Assembly: GCF_036634195.1 (NCBI RefSeq)
Contig: NZ_JAZIFY010000001.1
Location: 2,366,501 to 2,430,500, forward strand
Direction: 5' to 3'
Source: Streptomyces sp. P9-A4
GTDB lineage: Bacteria > Actinomycetota > Actinomycetes > Streptomycetales > Streptomycetaceae
Length of the DNA stretch: 64,000 nt
In this document: positions 10,108-21,290 of the stretch, piece after piece
Position numbering within the stretch: the first letter of the stretch is position 1
Layout: the number at the start of each line of letters is the position of its first letter
The notes under the pieces: model-generated
What the model was told of the DNA's origin: nothing
The model's database searches: none
What the model saw: only the letters and a program-made list of their open reading frames with translations
Made by a program: the position numbers and the translations under genes

Positions 10108-11130
10108 ATGGACATAGGGATCGACCTCGGCACGGCCAACACACTCCTCTACGCGCGCGGCCGGGGCATCGTGCTCAACGAACCGTCCGTGGTGGCGGTG
10201 CAGGAGGGCTCGCGGCACGCGCTCGCGGTCGGTACGGAGGCGAAGGAGACCATCGGCCGTACGCCGGGTTCGATCACCGCGATCCGCCCGCTCCGGGACG
10301 GCGTGATCAGCGACTACGAGGCGGCCGAGGAGATGATCCGGCACTTCGTGCGCAAGGCCGTCCCCGGCCGGCGGCGGCCCCGTACCCGGATGGTGGTGTG
10401 CGTGCCCAGCGGGGTGACCCAGGTCGAGCGGCGGGCCATCGTGCACGCCTCCCTGTCGGCGGGGGCCCGCGCGGTCCATCTGATCGAGGAGCCGATGGCG
10501 GCGGCGATCGGCGCCGGGCTGCCGGTCTCCGACCCGCGCGGCTCGATGGTCGTCGACATCGGCGGCGGCACGACCGAGGTGGCCGTGATCTCGCTGGGCG
10601 GGATCGTCACGGCCCAGTCGCTCCGGGTGGGCGGCGACCGTCTCGACGCGGCCGTCATCGACTTCGTCCGCAAGGAGCACTCGCTGCTCATCGGCGAGCG
10701 GACCGCGGAGGACGTCAAGGTCGCCATCGGCACGGCGTGGCCGGTGCCGGGCGGCGAGGAGCTGGAGCGGCGGACCTTCACCATCCGGGGCCGGGAGAAG
10801 GTCAGCGGGCTGCCCCGGACGGTGGAACTGACGGTGCCGGAGGTGCGGGCGGCGCTGGACGAGCCGGTGGAGGCGATCATCGCGGCCGTCCGGGTGACCC
10901 TGGAGGAGTGCCCGCCCGAGCTGTCCGGCGACGTCATGGAGCACGGCATCGTGCTGACCGGCGGCGGTGCGCTGCTGTCGGGCCTGGACCTGCGGATGGC
11001 CTCGGCGACGGGCATCCCGGTCTTCGTCGCGGACGCGCCGCTGGACTGTGTGGCCCTGGGCTCGGGCCGGTGCGTGGAGGACTTCGACTCACTCCAGCGG
11101 GTCCTGGGGAAGGCGGAGACGGTCCGCTGA
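10108..11130 (+). CDS. Second MreB/Mbl-like actin homologue
   Basis: The start is the ATG giving [20 protein letters not shown], where homology to MreB begins (340 residues). It keeps the actin ATPase motifs [20 protein letters not shown] and [11 protein letters not shown]. It differs from the MreB at 6428-7447 throughout, for example in RRPRTRMVVCVPSGVTQ and a charged insert near residue 215 (PVPGGEELERR). It lacks the short MSFIGRD N-terminus. Streptomyces are known to carry mreB paralogues including mbl, and this is probably one. It stands alone, divergent from folC, not in an mre operon. A role in spore wall formation is inferred only. Confidence 0.85.
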   Translation: MDIGIDLGTANTLLYARGRGIVLNEPSVVAVQEGSRHALAVGTEAKETIGRTPGSITAIRPLRDGVISDYEAAEEMIRHFVRKAVPGRRRPRTRMVVCVPSGVTQVERRAIVHASLSAGARAVHLIEEPMAAAIGAGLPVSDPRGSMVVDIGGGTTEVAVISLGGIVTAQSLRVGGDRLDAAVIDFVRKEHSLLIGERTAEDVKVAIGTAWPVPGGEELERRTFTIRGREKVSGLPRTVELTVPEVRAALDEPVEAIIAAVRVTLEECPPELSGDVMEHGIVLTGGGALLSGLDLRMASATGIPVFVADAPLDCVALGSGRCVEDFDSLQRVLGKAETVR

Positions 11131-11185
11131 GCGAGGGGGCGCGGTAGCGGGCCTCCCGGTCCGCCGCGCGACGCCGCGCTGACGC

Positions 11186-12337
11186 TCAGCGCGTCAGCCC
11201 GGTCGGCAGCCCCGCCGTCACCACGTACTCGTCCCGCTCCCGGTGGGCCTTCAGCGTGCCGCCCATGCTGGTGACCCGCTCCTCCATCGAGAGGAGTCCC
11301 GTGCCGGTCGAGACCGGGGCGCGGTCCGGCGGGTCCTCCGGCAGCGGGTTGCGGACCTCGATCCGCAGGTCGGGGCCCTCCACCGCGATGGTGACCGTGA
11401 CGGGCAGGCCGGGCGCGTGCTTCGCGGCGTTCGTCAGGCATTCCTGGACGACCCGGTGGACGGCCGCCTGCCGCAGCGGCGACAGGGCCTTCGCCTCCTC
11501 GGCGACCGTCAGTTCCACGGGGCTGCCCATCCGCTCGCTCTCCCCGGCGAGGGCGGCGAGCTCTTCGAGGCCGGGGGTGGCGGTGTCCCGGTCGGCGCGG
11601 CGCACGATCGTCTCGTTGAGCATGAGGTGGGCGCGCCGGGCGGTGTCAGCCAGTTCCTCGAAGTCCCGCTGGTGGGCCTCTCCCCTGGCCCGTACGGCGA
11701 GGACCTCGGCCCGTACCGCGAGGACGGTCAGCTCCCGGCCGACCAGGTCGTGGACGTCCCGGCCGACGGAGATCCGCTCCTCCTGGACGGCCTGCCGGGC
11801 GGCGGCCTCGCGCCGCTGGACCTCCAGGGCGCGCACGAGGTCCTGCCGGTACGCGGCGATGCCGACGCCCGCCGCGAGGACGCCGATCGGGACGACCAGG
11901 CTCAGGAAGTCGCTGAGGGTGTCGCCGTGCCGGGCGGGCCAGCCGGGCGTCTGGAAGAGGCCGTAGGCGACGACGACGTACAGCAGCGTGGCGAAGATCG
12001 CGGCGCGGCGCCCCCGGTAGCGGCCGATCGAGTACAGCGCGAACTGGATCATGGTCAGCTCGTGCAGCCACCCCATCAGGCCGAGCGCGACGAGGTACGG
12101 GAGCCACGGCAGCCGGCGCCGGAGCACCAGGGTGGCCGCCCCGGCCGCGAGGACCAGCGCCGCGGTGACCCCGGTGAGGGAGTTGTCGGCGCGGGCGAGC
12201 CCCGGCACGTCCAGCACCATCAGGCCGAAGGCGCTGAGCGCGGCGACGATGTCGAGGGCGCGGGGCGATACCGCCCACCGGTCCACGCAGCGGCGCAGTG
12301 CGGGGACGGTGGGGAGGCGGAGCATGCCCTCCATCAT
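11186..12337 (-). CDS. Orphan two-component sensor histidine kinase (NarL/DesK type)
   Basis: About 383 residues if started at the ATG at 12335-12337. An ATG at 12323-12325 and a longer frame from 12397 are alternatives. The N-terminal half has about five membrane segments. The HisKA_3-type dimerisation box EERISVGRDVHDLVG carries the phospho-acceptor His (~residue 196). The kinase domain has QECLTNAAKHA and GTGLLSMEERV. Kinases of this class normally pair with a LuxR-type response regulator, but none is encoded beside it. It converges on the MreB-like gene with a 55-bp gap. The input signal is unknown. Confidence 0.85.
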   Translation of the reverse strand: MMEGMLRLPTVPALRRCVDRWAVSPRALDIVAALSAFGLMVLDVPGLARADNSLTGVTAALVLAAGAATLVLRRRLPWLPYLVALGLMGWLHELTMIQFALYSIGRYRGRRAAIFATLLYVVVAYGLFQTPGWPARHGDTLSDFLSLVVPIGVLAAGVGIAAYRQDLVRALEVQRREAAARQAVQEERISVGRDVHDLVGRELTVLAVRAEVLAVRARGEAHQRDFEELADTARRAHLMLNETIVRRADRDTATPGLEELAALAGESERMGSPVELTVAEEAKALSPLRQAAVHRVVQECLTNAAKHAPGLPVTVTIAVEGPDLRIEVRNPLPEDPPDRAPVSTGTGLLSMEERVTSMGGTLKAHRERDEYVVTAGLPTGLTR

Positions 12338-12413
12338 CCAAGGTCTTTGGTCCCGACGCCGAGGACCTGAAGTCCCGTCGTGTGTGACATCGGGCACTTC
12401 GTCCCTTTGCGGA

Positions 12414-12446
12414 AGGGCCCGGAACCGACGAGCGGTTCCGGGCCCT
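12414..12446. terminator. Hairpin terminator after valS
   Basis: Perfect 13-bp GC-rich stem (12414-12426 with 12434-12446) around a 7-nt loop, 15 bp past the valS stop. It insulates the sensor kinase gene. Confidence 0.8.
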
Positions 12447-12460
12447 CCTCATGCCGTGGG

Positions 12461-15088
12461 TCAGGCCTGCGGCAGGCTCGCCAGCTGGGTCTCGATGCGG
12501 GCGATGTCCTCCTCCGCCTTGGCGAGGCGGGTGCGGATCTTGTCGACCACGTTGTCCGGGGCCTTGGCGAGGAAGGCCTCGTTGCCGAGCTTCCCGTTCG
12601 CCTGGGCCTTCTCCTTCTCCGCCGCGGCGAGGTCCTTCGCGAGGCGCTTGCGCTCCGCGGCCACGTCGATCGTGCCCGACAGGTCGAGCGCGACGGTGGC
12701 GCCGGCGACCGGCAGGGAGGCGGTGGCGGCGAAGCCCTCGCCCTCCGGCTGGAGGCGCAGGATCTGCCGGATGGCGGCCTCGTGCGCGACGAGCGGGGTG
12801 CCGTCGACGGTGAGGCGGGCCGGCACCTTCTGGGCGTCCTGGAGGCCCTGCTCCTTGCGGAAGCGGCGGACCTCGGTGACGACCCGCTGGACCAGCTCGA
12901 TCTCCTTCTCCGCGGCCTCGTCGCGGAAGCCGGAGTCCTTCGGCCAGTCGGCGATCACCAGGGACTCACCGCCGGTGAGGGTGGTCCACAGGGTGTCGGT
13001 GACGAACGGGACGATCGGGTGCAGCAGGCGCAGCATGACGTCCAGGACCTCGCCGAGGACGCGGCCGGAGACCTTGGCGCCCTCGCCGCCCGCGAAGAAC
13101 GTGGTCTTCGACAGCTCGACGTACCAGGCGAAGACCTCGTCCCACGCGAAGTGGTAGAGCGACTCGCTGAGCTTGGCGAACTGGTAGTCCTCGTAGTACG
13201 CGTCGACCTGCGCGACCGTCTCGTTGAGCCGGGACAGGATCCAGCGGTCGGTCGCGGACATCTCGGAGACGTCGGGCAGGGGGCCTTCGATCGTGGCGCC
13301 GTTCATCAGCGCGAAGCGCGTGGCGTTCCAGATCTTGTTGGCGAAGTTGCGGGAGGCCTTGACCCAGTCCTCGCCGATCGGCACGTCCGCGCCCGGGTTG
13401 GCGCCGTTGGCCAGGGTGAAGCGGACGGCGTCGGAGCCGTACGCGTCCATCCAGTCCAGCGGGTCGACCGCGTTCGGGTTGGACTTCGACATCTTCTTGC
13501 CGAACTCGTCGCGGACGAGGCCGGTGAGCGCGACGGTCTTGAAGGGGACCTCGCCGTCCATCGCGTACAGACCGAACATCATCATCCGGGCGACCCAGAA
13601 GAAGATGATGTCGTGGCCGGTGAGCAGGACGTCGGTCGAGTAGAACTTCGCCAGGTCCGGGGTCTTCTCCGGCCAGCCGAGCGTGGAGAACGGCCACAGG
13701 CCGGAGGAGAACCAGGTGTCCAGGACGTCGGGGTCCTGGGTCCAGCCCTCGGCCTCGGTGCCGGGCGCCTCCTCGTCGGGTCCGACGCAGACGACCTGGC
13801 CCTCGGGGCCGTACCAGATCGGGATGCGGTGGCCCCACCACAGCTGGCGCGAGATGCACCAGTCGTGCATGTTGTCGACCCAGTCGAAGTAGCGCTTCGA
13901 GAGCTCCTTCGGGTGGATCTCGACCGAGCCGTCGCGGACCGCGTCACCGGCGGCCTGCGCCAGCGGGCCGACCTTGACCCACCACTGCATCGACAGACGC
14001 GGCTCGACGGTCGTCTTGCAGCGCGAGCAGTGGCCGACGGAGTGCATGTACGGGCGCTTCTCGGCGACGATCCGGCCCTGCTCCTTGAGCGCGCCGACGA
14101 TCGCCGAGCGGGCCTCGAAGCGGTCCAGGCCGAGGAAGGGGCCGTGGACGGTGATGATGCCGTGCTCGTCCATGACGGTGAGCGAGGGCAGGTCGTGGCG
14201 ACGGCCGATCTCGAAGTCGTTCGGGTCGTGCGCCGGGGTCACCTTGACGGCGCCGGTACCGAACTCCGGGTCGACGTGGGTGTCGGCGACGACCGGGATG
14301 GTCCGGTCGGTCAGCGGCAGCTTGATCTGCCTGCCGATCAGGTGGGCGTAGCGCTCGTCGTCGGGGTGGACGGCGACGGCGGTGTCACCGAGCATCGTCT
14401 CGGCGCGGGTCGTGGCGACCACCAGGGAGTCGTCGCCCTCGCCGTAGCGGATGGAGATCAGCTCGCCGGCGTCGTCCTGGTACTCGACCTCGATGTCCGA
14501 GATGGCGGTCAGACAGCGCGGGCACCAGTTGATGATGCGCTCGGCGCGGTAGATCAGACCGTCTTCGTACAGGTCCTTGAAGATCTTCTGGACGGCCTTG
14601 GACAGGCCCTCGTCCATGGTGAAGCGCTCACGCGACCAGTCGAGACCGGCGCCGAGGCGGCGCAGCTGGCCGAGGATGCGGCCGCCGTACTCGTCCTTCC
14701 ACTGCCAGACGCGGTCGACGAACTCGTCGCGGCCCAGGTCGTGGCGGGACTTGCCCTCCTCGGCGAGCTGCTGCTCGACCTTGTTCTGGGTCGCGATGCC
14801 GGCGTGGTCCATGCCCGGCAGCCAGAGCGTCTCGAAGCCCTGCATGCGCTTGCGACGGGTCAGGGCGTCCATGAGCGTCACCTGGAAGGCGTGGCCCAGG
14901 TGGAGGGCGCCCGTGACGTTCGGCGGCGGGATGACGATGGTGTACGGAGGCTTCTCGCTCTTCGCGTCGGCCTCGAAGTACCCCCGGTCTACCCAGCGCT
15001 CGTACAGCGGCCCCTCTACCTCGGCCGGCGCGTAGGTGGTCGGCAGTTCGGTGGTGGGCGCTGTCTGCTGCTGAGTGTTCTCGGTCAC
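12461..15088 (-). CDS. valS: Valyl-tRNA synthetase
   Basis: An 875-residue class I aminoacyl-tRNA synthetase. The HIGH motif is HLGH at 63-66, within [14 protein letters not shown], and KMSKS is at 532-536. An editing domain lies between them, with an anticodon-binding domain after. The C-terminal ~65 residues form a coiled coil ([20 protein letters not shown]), the tRNA-binding arm typical of ValRS. The start is a GTG ([10 protein letters not shown]). No T-box leader is visible in the 138 bp upstream. Confidence 0.97.
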   Translation of the reverse strand: MTENTQQQTAPTTELPTTYAPAEVEGPLYERWVDRGYFEADAKSEKPPYTIVIPPPNVTGALHLGHAFQVTLMDALTRRKRMQGFETLWLPGMDHAGIATQNKVEQQLAEEGKSRHDLGRDEFVDRVWQWKDEYGGRILGQLRRLGAGLDWSRERFTMDEGLSKAVQKIFKDLYEDGLIYRAERIINWCPRCLTAISDIEVEYQDDAGELISIRYGEGDDSLVVATTRAETMLGDTAVAVHPDDERYAHLIGRQIKLPLTDRTIPVVADTHVDPEFGTGAVKVTPAHDPNDFEIGRRHDLPSLTVMDEHGIITVHGPFLGLDRFEARSAIVGALKEQGRIVAEKRPYMHSVGHCSRCKTTVEPRLSMQWWVKVGPLAQAAGDAVRDGSVEIHPKELSKRYFDWVDNMHDWCISRQLWWGHRIPIWYGPEGQVVCVGPDEEAPGTEAEGWTQDPDVLDTWFSSGLWPFSTLGWPEKTPDLAKFYSTDVLLTGHDIIFFWVARMMMFGLYAMDGEVPFKTVALTGLVRDEFGKKMSKSNPNAVDPLDWMDAYGSDAVRFTLANGANPGADVPIGEDWVKASRNFANKIWNATRFALMNGATIEGPLPDVSEMSATDRWILSRLNETVAQVDAYYEDYQFAKLSESLYHFAWDEVFAWYVELSKTTFFAGGEGAKVSGRVLGEVLDVMLRLLHPIVPFVTDTLWTTLTGGESLVIADWPKDSGFRDEAAEKEIELVQRVVTEVRRFRKEQGLQDAQKVPARLTVDGTPLVAHEAAIRQILRLQPEGEGFAATASLPVAGATVALDLSGTIDVAAERKRLAKDLAAAEKEKAQANGKLGNEAFLAKAPDNVVDKIRTRLAKAEEDIARIETQLASLPQA

Positions 15089-15226
15089 GGGGCCAGTTTA
15101 GGGGTGTCCTCGCCCTGTCCTGAAACGCTTTGGTTCGGTAACGGTGTGGCCCCCGCCGCACTTCCGCCCCGGCGGTTCCGCCAGGATGTTCGGCAGGCAT
15201 AAACATCCTGTGAGGGGAACCTGTCG

Positions 15227-16186
15227 ATGAGCTACAACCAGCCGGGCCCGTACGGCGGCCAGCCGCCCCAGCAGCCCGGCCCCTACGGCCAGCCGGGCCC
15301 CTACGGCCAGCAGCCGCAGCAGCCGGGGCCGTACGGGCAGCCGCAGGCGCCCCAGCCCGGGTACGGCTACCCCCAGCAGGCCCCGCAGGGCGTTCCGCCG
15401 CAGCAGCCCCCCTACGGCTACCCGCAGCAGCCCCAGCAGCCCGGCCCGTACGGCCAGCAGCCGCAGTACGGCGCCCCCCAGGGCCCCGGCGGCTATGTGC
15501 CGCACCCCCCGGCCCCGAAGAAGTCGAAGGCCGGCTGGATCATCGGCGCGGTGGCGGTGGTCGCGGCGATCGGCGTGGGCGCGTACTTCGTGCTCGGCGG
15601 CGGCGGTTCCTCGGTCGCGAACGACGGCCCCCACAAGCTGGTCACGCCGGCCACGGTCCTCGGTGAGTACAAGAAGGCTCCCGACAAGGGGTCCTCCTCC
15701 GAGAAGGACTCCCTGAAGGAGGCCGAGAAGAACGGCGTCAAGAACGCCCAGGAGGCCAAGGCCACCTACCAGGTGGAGAACAAGGCCAACCCGCTGGCGA
15801 GCAAGATGCTCCAGTTCAACGGCCTCTACGGCGAGATCGACGACCCCGAGGCGGTCGTCGACGCCATCTTCACCGCCACGAAGGCCGAGGCCGACAAGGA
15901 CAAGGACAAGGCCGAATCCCCGGAGCTGGTCGGCAGCCCGCAGGAGTACAAGCCGTCCGAGCTCGACGGCGCCGTCCTCAAGTGCCAGCAGCTCAAGACC
16001 AAGGCCGACGCCGGCACGGGCGCTCCCGCGATGACCATGACGATGTGCGTGTGGGCCGACCACAGCACCGTGGGCATGGTCGTCCCGTTCGACACGGCCT
16101 CGCTGCTCGCGGGGAAGACCGGCTCCGCCGAGGACGCCGCCGCCATCACCGCCAAGCTCCGCAAGGAAGTCCGCGTCAAGGCCTGA
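15227..16186 (+). CDS. Membrane-anchored protein with Gln/Pro/Gly-rich N-terminus
   Basis: A 319-residue protein. Residues 1-~95 are low-complexity repeats of the type QQPGPYGQ. They are followed by a Lys-containing linker and one membrane helix (AGWIIGAVAVVAAIGVGAYFV, ~105-125). The remaining ~190 residues would be extracellular: they are rich in Lys, Asp and Ala and have the feel of a sensor or lipid-binding domain. The ATG has GAGGGGAA about 7 nt upstream. An inverted repeat AGGATGT/ACATCCT (15183-15209) lies just before it. This architecture is common in Streptomyces secreted or membrane proteins of unknown function. I do not recognise a specific family. Confidence 0.8.
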   Translation: MSYNQPGPYGGQPPQQPGPYGQPGPYGQQPQQPGPYGQPQAPQPGYGYPQQAPQGVPPQQPPYGYPQQPQQPGPYGQQPQYGAPQGPGGYVPHPPAPKKSKAGWIIGAVAVVAAIGVGAYFVLGGGGSSVANDGPHKLVTPATVLGEYKKAPDKGSSSEKDSLKEAEKNGVKNAQEAKATYQVENKANPLASKMLQFNGLYGEIDDPEAVVDAIFTATKAEADKDKDKAESPELVGSPQEYKPSELDGAVLKCQQLKTKADAGTGAPAMTMTMCVWADHSTVGMVVPFDTASLLAGKTGSAEDAAAITAKLRKEVRVKA

Positions 16187-16205
16187 TCCCAGGCCCGCAG
16201 CACGC

Positions 16206-16243
16206 GGAAGGGGCGCCCCGCCGGTCGGCGGGGCGCCCCTTCC
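16206..16243. terminator. Bidirectional hairpin terminator between convergent genes
   Basis: Perfect 17-bp stem (16206-16222 with 16227-16243) and a 4-nt loop, lying between the stops of the membrane protein gene and clpX. Confidence 0.85.
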
Positions 16244-16256
16244 ATGTCCGTACGGC

Positions 16257-17540
<1,284 letters not shown>

Positions 17541-17696
17541 GAGGTGCTTCCCCTTCGCCTGGGAGCGCCTGGTTCAGCGACTCCTGGTGCCTCATATTCG
17601 ACGGTACCTTGCCGGGCCCCTCGTTCGGGCCCCCCTTGGCACGGTTCACATGGTCGTGATTCGGCCACGCGGGCCGTGCCAGGGGAAGGTCGGGCG

Positions 17697-18371
17697 TCAG
17701 CGCTCGGCGGAGGCCGTGCTCTTACGGGTGGAGACGATCTGGTCGACGAGACCGTACGCGAGGGCGTCCTCGGCCGTCAGGATCTTGTCGCGCTCGATGT
17801 CGTCGCGGATCTTCTCGATCGGCGTCGAGGAGTGCTTGGCCAGCATCTCCTCCAGCTGGCTGCGCATCCGCAGGATCTCGCGGGCCGCGATCTCCAGGTC
17901 GGAGAGCTGCTCACGGCCGGTGCCGCCGGACGGCTGGTGGATCAGCACGCGGGCGTTCGGCAGGGCCATCCGCTTGCCGGGGGTGCCGGCGGCGAGCAGC
18001 ACGGCCGCGGCGGAGGCCGCCTGGCCCATGCAGACCGTCTGGATGTCCGGCTTCACGAACTGCATCGTGTCGTAGATCGCCGTCAGCGCGGTGAAGGAGC
18101 CACCGGGGCTGTTGATGTAGATCGAGATGTCGCGGTCCGGGTCCATCGACTCCAGGCACAGCAGCTGCGCCATGACGTCGTTGGCGGAGGCGTCGTCGAT
18201 CTGCACACCGAGGAAGATCACGCGCTCCTCGAACAGCTTCGCGTACGGGTCGTACTCGCGCACGCCCTGCGAGGTGCGCTCCACGAAGCGCGGCACGACG
18301 TAGCGGTTGTCCATCGGCGCGCCGGTGTAGAGGCCGCTCGCGGAGAGGTTGTTCTGCATCTGGGTGTTCAC
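17697..18371 (-). CDS. clpP2: ClpP2 protease subunit
   Basis: A 224-residue serine peptidase with an N-terminal extension of ~20 residues relative to ClpP1. The catalytic triad is Ser120 ([11 protein letters not shown]), His145 ([10 protein letters not shown]) and Asp195 (ERDK). In Streptomyces ClpP1 and ClpP2 form a mixed complex served by ClpX and ClpC. The start is a GTG 47 bp after the clpP1 stop, so the two form one operon. Confidence 0.96.
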   Translation of the reverse strand: MNTQMQNNLSASGLYTGAPMDNRYVVPRFVERTSQGVREYDPYAKLFEERVIFLGVQIDDASANDVMAQLLCLESMDPDRDISIYINSPGGSFTALTAIYDTMQFVKPDIQTVCMGQAASAAAVLLAAGTPGKRMALPNARVLIHQPSGGTGREQLSDLEIAAREILRMRSQLEEMLAKHSSTPIEKIRDDIERDKILTAEDALAYGLVDQIVSTRKSTASAER

Positions 18372-18418
18372 CGTCCTGGTGGCGTTCGGCGGGGGCTGGG
18401 GCTCTTCAGCGGCCGGGC

Positions 18419-19036
18419 TCAGGCGCCCGTGCCGCCGCCGCCGGGAACGCCCGCGGCGTGGGTGATGATGTCGTCGATGAGGCCGTACTCCTTGGCCTCG
18501 TCCGCGGTGAACCAGCGGTCACGGTCACCGTCGCGGATGATCGCCTCGACGGTCTGGCCGGAGTGCTGCGCGGTGATCTCGGCCATGCGCTTCTTGGTGC
18601 GCAGGAGGTACTCGGCCTGGATCTTGATGTCGGAGGCCGTGCCGCCGATGCCGGCGGAGCCCTGGTGCATCAGGATGTCGGTGTTCGGCAGCGCGAAGCG
18701 CTTGCCGGGGGCGCCGGCGGTGAGCAGGAACTGGCCCATCGAGGCCGCCATGCCCATACCGATGGTGACGACGTCGTTCGGGATGAACTGCATGGTGTCG
18801 TAGACCGCCATGCCGGCCGTCACCGAGCCACCGGGGCTGTTGATGTACAGGAAGATGTCCTTCTCCGGCTCGGCGGCCAGGAGGAGCATCTGAGCGGTGA
18901 TCTTGTTGGCGATCTCGTCGTCGACCTGCTGGCCGAGGAAGACGATGCGCTCGCCGAGCAGCCGGTTGTAGACATGGTCGCCGAGGCCGCCACCGATGGA
19001 CGGCTCACCCGCGGCGTAAGGCTTCAGATTCGTCAC
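18419..19036 (-). CDS. clpP1: ClpP1 protease subunit
   Basis: A 205-residue protein with the triad Ser99 (GMAASMGQ), His124 ([10 protein letters not shown]) and Asp173 (GDRDRWF). The C-terminus has a Gly-rich tail. The start is GTG ([10 protein letters not shown]) with AGGTGG 5 nt upstream. It is the first gene of the clpP1-clpP2 operon. Expression is probably activated by ClgR through the site at 19157-19170. ClpP1 is needed for normal development in S. lividans (established knowledge). Confidence 0.96.
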   Translation of the reverse strand: MTNLKPYAAGEPSIGGGLGDHVYNRLLGERIVFLGQQVDDEIANKITAQMLLLAAEPEKDIFLYINSPGGSVTAGMAVYDTMQFIPNDVVTIGMGMAASMGQFLLTAGAPGKRFALPNTDILMHQGSAGIGGTASDIKIQAEYLLRTKKRMAEITAQHSGQTVEAIIRDGDRDRWFTADEAKEYGLIDDIITHAAGVPGGGGTGA

Positions 19037-19156
19037 GTATCCACCTGCTCGTCTCCGACGGCCAGGGCCGTCTCAGCGTCTCGTTCAGAGGGCACTGCCC
19101 TCGTATTCATGGACCCTAACGCGCAGGTAGGACAACGCCATCCCGGTTCCCGAACT

Positions 19157-19170
19157 GTTCGCTGGGAGCG
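19157..19170. promoter_or_regulatory. Candidate ClgR activator site upstream of clpP1P2
   Basis: GTTCGCTGGGAGCG lies 121-134 bp upstream of the clpP1 start. It closely resembles the ClgR-binding motif reported for Streptomyces clp and lon promoters (GTTCGCT, a short spacer, then GCG). The inner CGC and GCG are separated by 5 nt. Between this site and the gene, on the minus strand, there is a TAGGGT -10-like element. The match is from memory of the motif, not from a search. Confidence 0.6.
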
Positions 19171-19207
19171 CAAGGTAGTTGGGGCCGCGCAACGGGGTCC
19201 GGCTACG

Positions 19208-19249
19208 TCCACGGGCCCGTACGCACAGGAGTGCGTACGGGCCCGTGGA
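19208..19249. terminator. Hairpin terminator after tig
   Basis: Perfect 18-bp stem (19208-19225 with 19232-19249) with a 6-nt loop, 38 bp past the tig stop. It protects the clpP1 promoter from read-through. Confidence 0.85.
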
Positions 19250-19286
19250 GCGGGTTCAGCGCGGGGCGCGAGCCTCGCGGTGAGCC

Positions 19287-20672
19287 TTACTTGTCCTCGG
19301 AGACCTCGGCCTCGCCGGTGACGGCCTCGACGGCCTCGGCGGCGGCCTCGACCTCGTCCTCGTCGTCCGAGAGGTCGACGACCTCGCCGTTGACGTCGAC
19401 GACCTTGGCGGCCTCGACGACGACCGCGAGGGCCTTGCCGCGGGCGACCTCGCCGACGAGCATCGGCACCTGGCCACCCTCGGCCACGGCCTGGGCGAAC
19501 TGGTCCGGGCTCATGCCGGAGGAGGCGGCACGGCGGAACAGGTGCTCGGTGAGCTCCTCGCGGGAGACCTCGAGCTTCTCCTTGTTGACGAGCTCATCGA
19601 GGATGAACTGCGTCTTGATGCCCTTCTCGGCCTGCTCCTTGGTCTCGGCCAGGAACTCTTCCTCGGTCTTGCCCTGGATCTCCAGGTACTTCGCGAGGTC
19701 GAGGCCCATCTGGCCGAGCTGGTGGTGCTCCAGGTTGTGCTTGCGGGTGTTGATCTCGTCCTCGAGAAGCTTCTCGGGCATCGGGACCTCGACCAGCTTG
19801 AGGAGCTCGTCGAGGACGCGCTCCTGGGCCTGGGTGGCCTGGTCGAACTGCTTCATGTTCTCGAGGCGCTTGCGGCTGTCGGCCTTGAGCTCGTCGAGGG
19901 TGTCGAACTCCGACGCCATCTGCGCGAACTCGTCGTCCAGCTCGGGGAGCTCACGGGCGGCAACGGTGGTGACCTTGACGGTGACCTCCGCGTCCTTGCC
20001 CTCGGCGGAGCCGCCCTTCAGCTGCGAGGTGAAGGTGGCCTCGCCACCGGCCTCCAGGCCCTTGACGGCCTCGTCGATGCCGTCGAGCAGCTCGCCCGAA
20101 CCGATGGTGTACGAGACACCGTCGGCGACACCGTCCGGGAGGACCTCGCCGTCGACCTTGGCCTGCAGGTCGATGGTGACGACGTCGCCGTCCTGGGCGG
20201 CACGCTCGACCGGGGAGGTCGAGGCGAAGCGCTCACGGAGCTGCTCCACGGACTTCTCGACGTCCTCGTCGGTGACCTCGACCGCGTCGACGGTGACCTC
20301 GATGCCGGAGTAGTCCGGGATCTCGATCGTCGGGCGGATGTCGACCTCGGCGGTGAAGGCCAGCAGCTCGCCGTCCTTCAGCTCGGTGATGTCGACCTCG
20401 GGCTGGCCGAGCGGGTTGACCTCGGCCTCGTTCACGGCCTCGGTGTAGAACTTCGGGAGCGCGTCGTTGACGGCCTCTTCCAGCACGGCGCCGCGGCCGA
20501 ACCGCTGGTCGATCACGCGAGCCGGGATCTTGCCCTTACGGAAGCCCTTGACCGTGACCTGCTGGTTGATCTTCTTGTACGCCGCGTCGAGGCTGTCCTT
20601 GAGCTCCTCGAAGGGCACCTCGACAGTGAGCCGAACCCGAGTCGGGTTCAGGGTCTCCACGGCGCTCTTCAC
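19287..20672 (-). CDS. tig: Trigger factor (ribosome-associated chaperone)
   Basis: The start was set at the GTG at 20670-20672 ([19 protein letters not shown]), which has AAGGAGA 7-8 nt upstream. That gives 461 residues; the open frame upstream does not look like protein. The N-terminal ribosome-binding domain contains GFRKGKIP, the signature loop. It is followed by an FKBP-type PPIase domain (~155-245) and a helical C-terminal arm domain. The C-terminal ~45 residues are strongly acidic, as in other actinobacterial trigger factors. It sits upstream of clpP1P2-clpX, the usual bacterial association of folding and proteolysis genes. Confidence 0.96.
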   Translation of the reverse strand: MKSAVETLNPTRVRLTVEVPFEELKDSLDAAYKKINQQVTVKGFRKGKIPARVIDQRFGRGAVLEEAVNDALPKFYTEAVNEAEVNPLGQPEVDITELKDGELLAFTAEVDIRPTIEIPDYSGIEVTVDAVEVTDEDVEKSVEQLRERFASTSPVERAAQDGDVVTIDLQAKVDGEVLPDGVADGVSYTIGSGELLDGIDEAVKGLEAGGEATFTSQLKGGSAEGKDAEVTVKVTTVAARELPELDDEFAQMASEFDTLDELKADSRKRLENMKQFDQATQAQERVLDELLKLVEVPMPEKLLEDEINTRKHNLEHHQLGQMGLDLAKYLEIQGKTEEEFLAETKEQAEKGIKTQFILDELVNKEKLEVSREELTEHLFRRAASSGMSPDQFAQAVAEGGQVPMLVGEVARGKALAVVVEAAKVVDVNGEVVDLSDDEDEVEAAAEAVEAVTGEAEVSEDK

Positions 20673-20843
20673 GGTTCGGTCTCCTTGTGGCTGATTCCTG
20701 GAAACCGCCGTCGCCGCGTGAAGCGGGTCCGGCGGGTCGGCCCGGTCAGAAAGACACACGGGCACGCAGCTTGCATAGTAACCGCAAGCGGGATGACGCC
20801 CACAACGTGATCAAGAGTGCGCGAGGTGGGCGCGTGATCGTCA

Positions 20844-20920
20844 TGGTCGGGGTGGCGGGATTTGAACCCACGGCCTTCCGCTCCCAAAGCGGACGCGCTA
20901 CCAAGCTGCGCCACACCCCG
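20844..20920 (-). tRNA. tRNA-Pro (anticodon UGG)
   Basis: Reading the minus strand, a 7-bp acceptor stem CGGGGTG/CACCCCG, a D-loop with GGTAGCGC, an anticodon stem-loop with loop TTTGGGA (anticodon TGG) and a T-arm with GGTTCAAATCC are all present. The 3' CCA is encoded (plus-strand TGG at 20844-20846). Confidence 0.96.
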
Positions 20921-21053
20921 TCGGTGCGACACGTAGGGTACATGGACGGGGACTGTGCGGCGCCCCCTCTTTTGACGGGTGTGCGCGAACGGCTCCCGAA
21001 CCGCTAACATGCTCCTCGTGCCGCGGTCCTCGTGACCTGCGGCGCGGTGCTGC

Positions 21054-21127
21054 GCGGGTGTAGCTCAATGGTAGAGCACTAGTCTTCCAAACTAGCTACG
21101 CGGGTTCGATTCCCGTCACCCGCTCCA
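21054..21127 (+). tRNA. tRNA-Gly (anticodon UCC)
   Basis: The acceptor stem GCGGGTG/CACCCGC, D-arm AGCTCAATGGTAGAGC, anticodon loop CTTCCAA (anticodon TCC) and T-arm GGTTCGATTCC are intact. The 3' CCA is encoded at 21125-21127. It is transcribed divergently from tRNA-Pro, 133 bp away. Confidence 0.96.
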
Positions 21128-21130
21128 CGA

Positions 21131-21177
21131 GCCTCGGGGCCGGTCAGGAGAAGTCTTCTCCTGACCGGCCCCGAGGC
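21131..21177 (+). terminator. Long hairpin terminator after tRNA-Gly
   Basis: Perfect 22-bp stem (21131-21152 with 21156-21177) with a 3-nt loop, directly after the tRNA-Gly CCA end and followed by TTTCC. A second, partial copy of GGCCGGTCAGGAG follows at ~21184-21196. Confidence 0.88.
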
Positions 21178-21290
21178 GTTTCCGGGCCGGTCAGGAGGTG
21201 TCTCCCGGCCGGCCCGAGGGCGTTTCCCGGCCGTGCGAGATGCCGGGTCCGGTGGGCGCGTGCAGACTGGCCTCAGGATCGGAGGCAGCC

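Noticed and set aside
15089..15226. T-box leader of valS
   Set aside because: No specifier loop or T-box core sequence is visible in the 138 bp upstream.
15240..15500. CRISPR-like or VNTR repeat
   Set aside because: The periodic CAGCCGGGCCCGTACGGC-like DNA encodes the QQPGPYGQ low-complexity protein segment in frame, with no unique spacers.
20844..21200. tRNA attachment site for an integrated element
   Set aside because: Both tRNA genes are intact, but no integrase, excisionase or displaced tRNA 3' fragment lies nearby. The repeated GGCCGGTCAGGAG belongs to the terminator.
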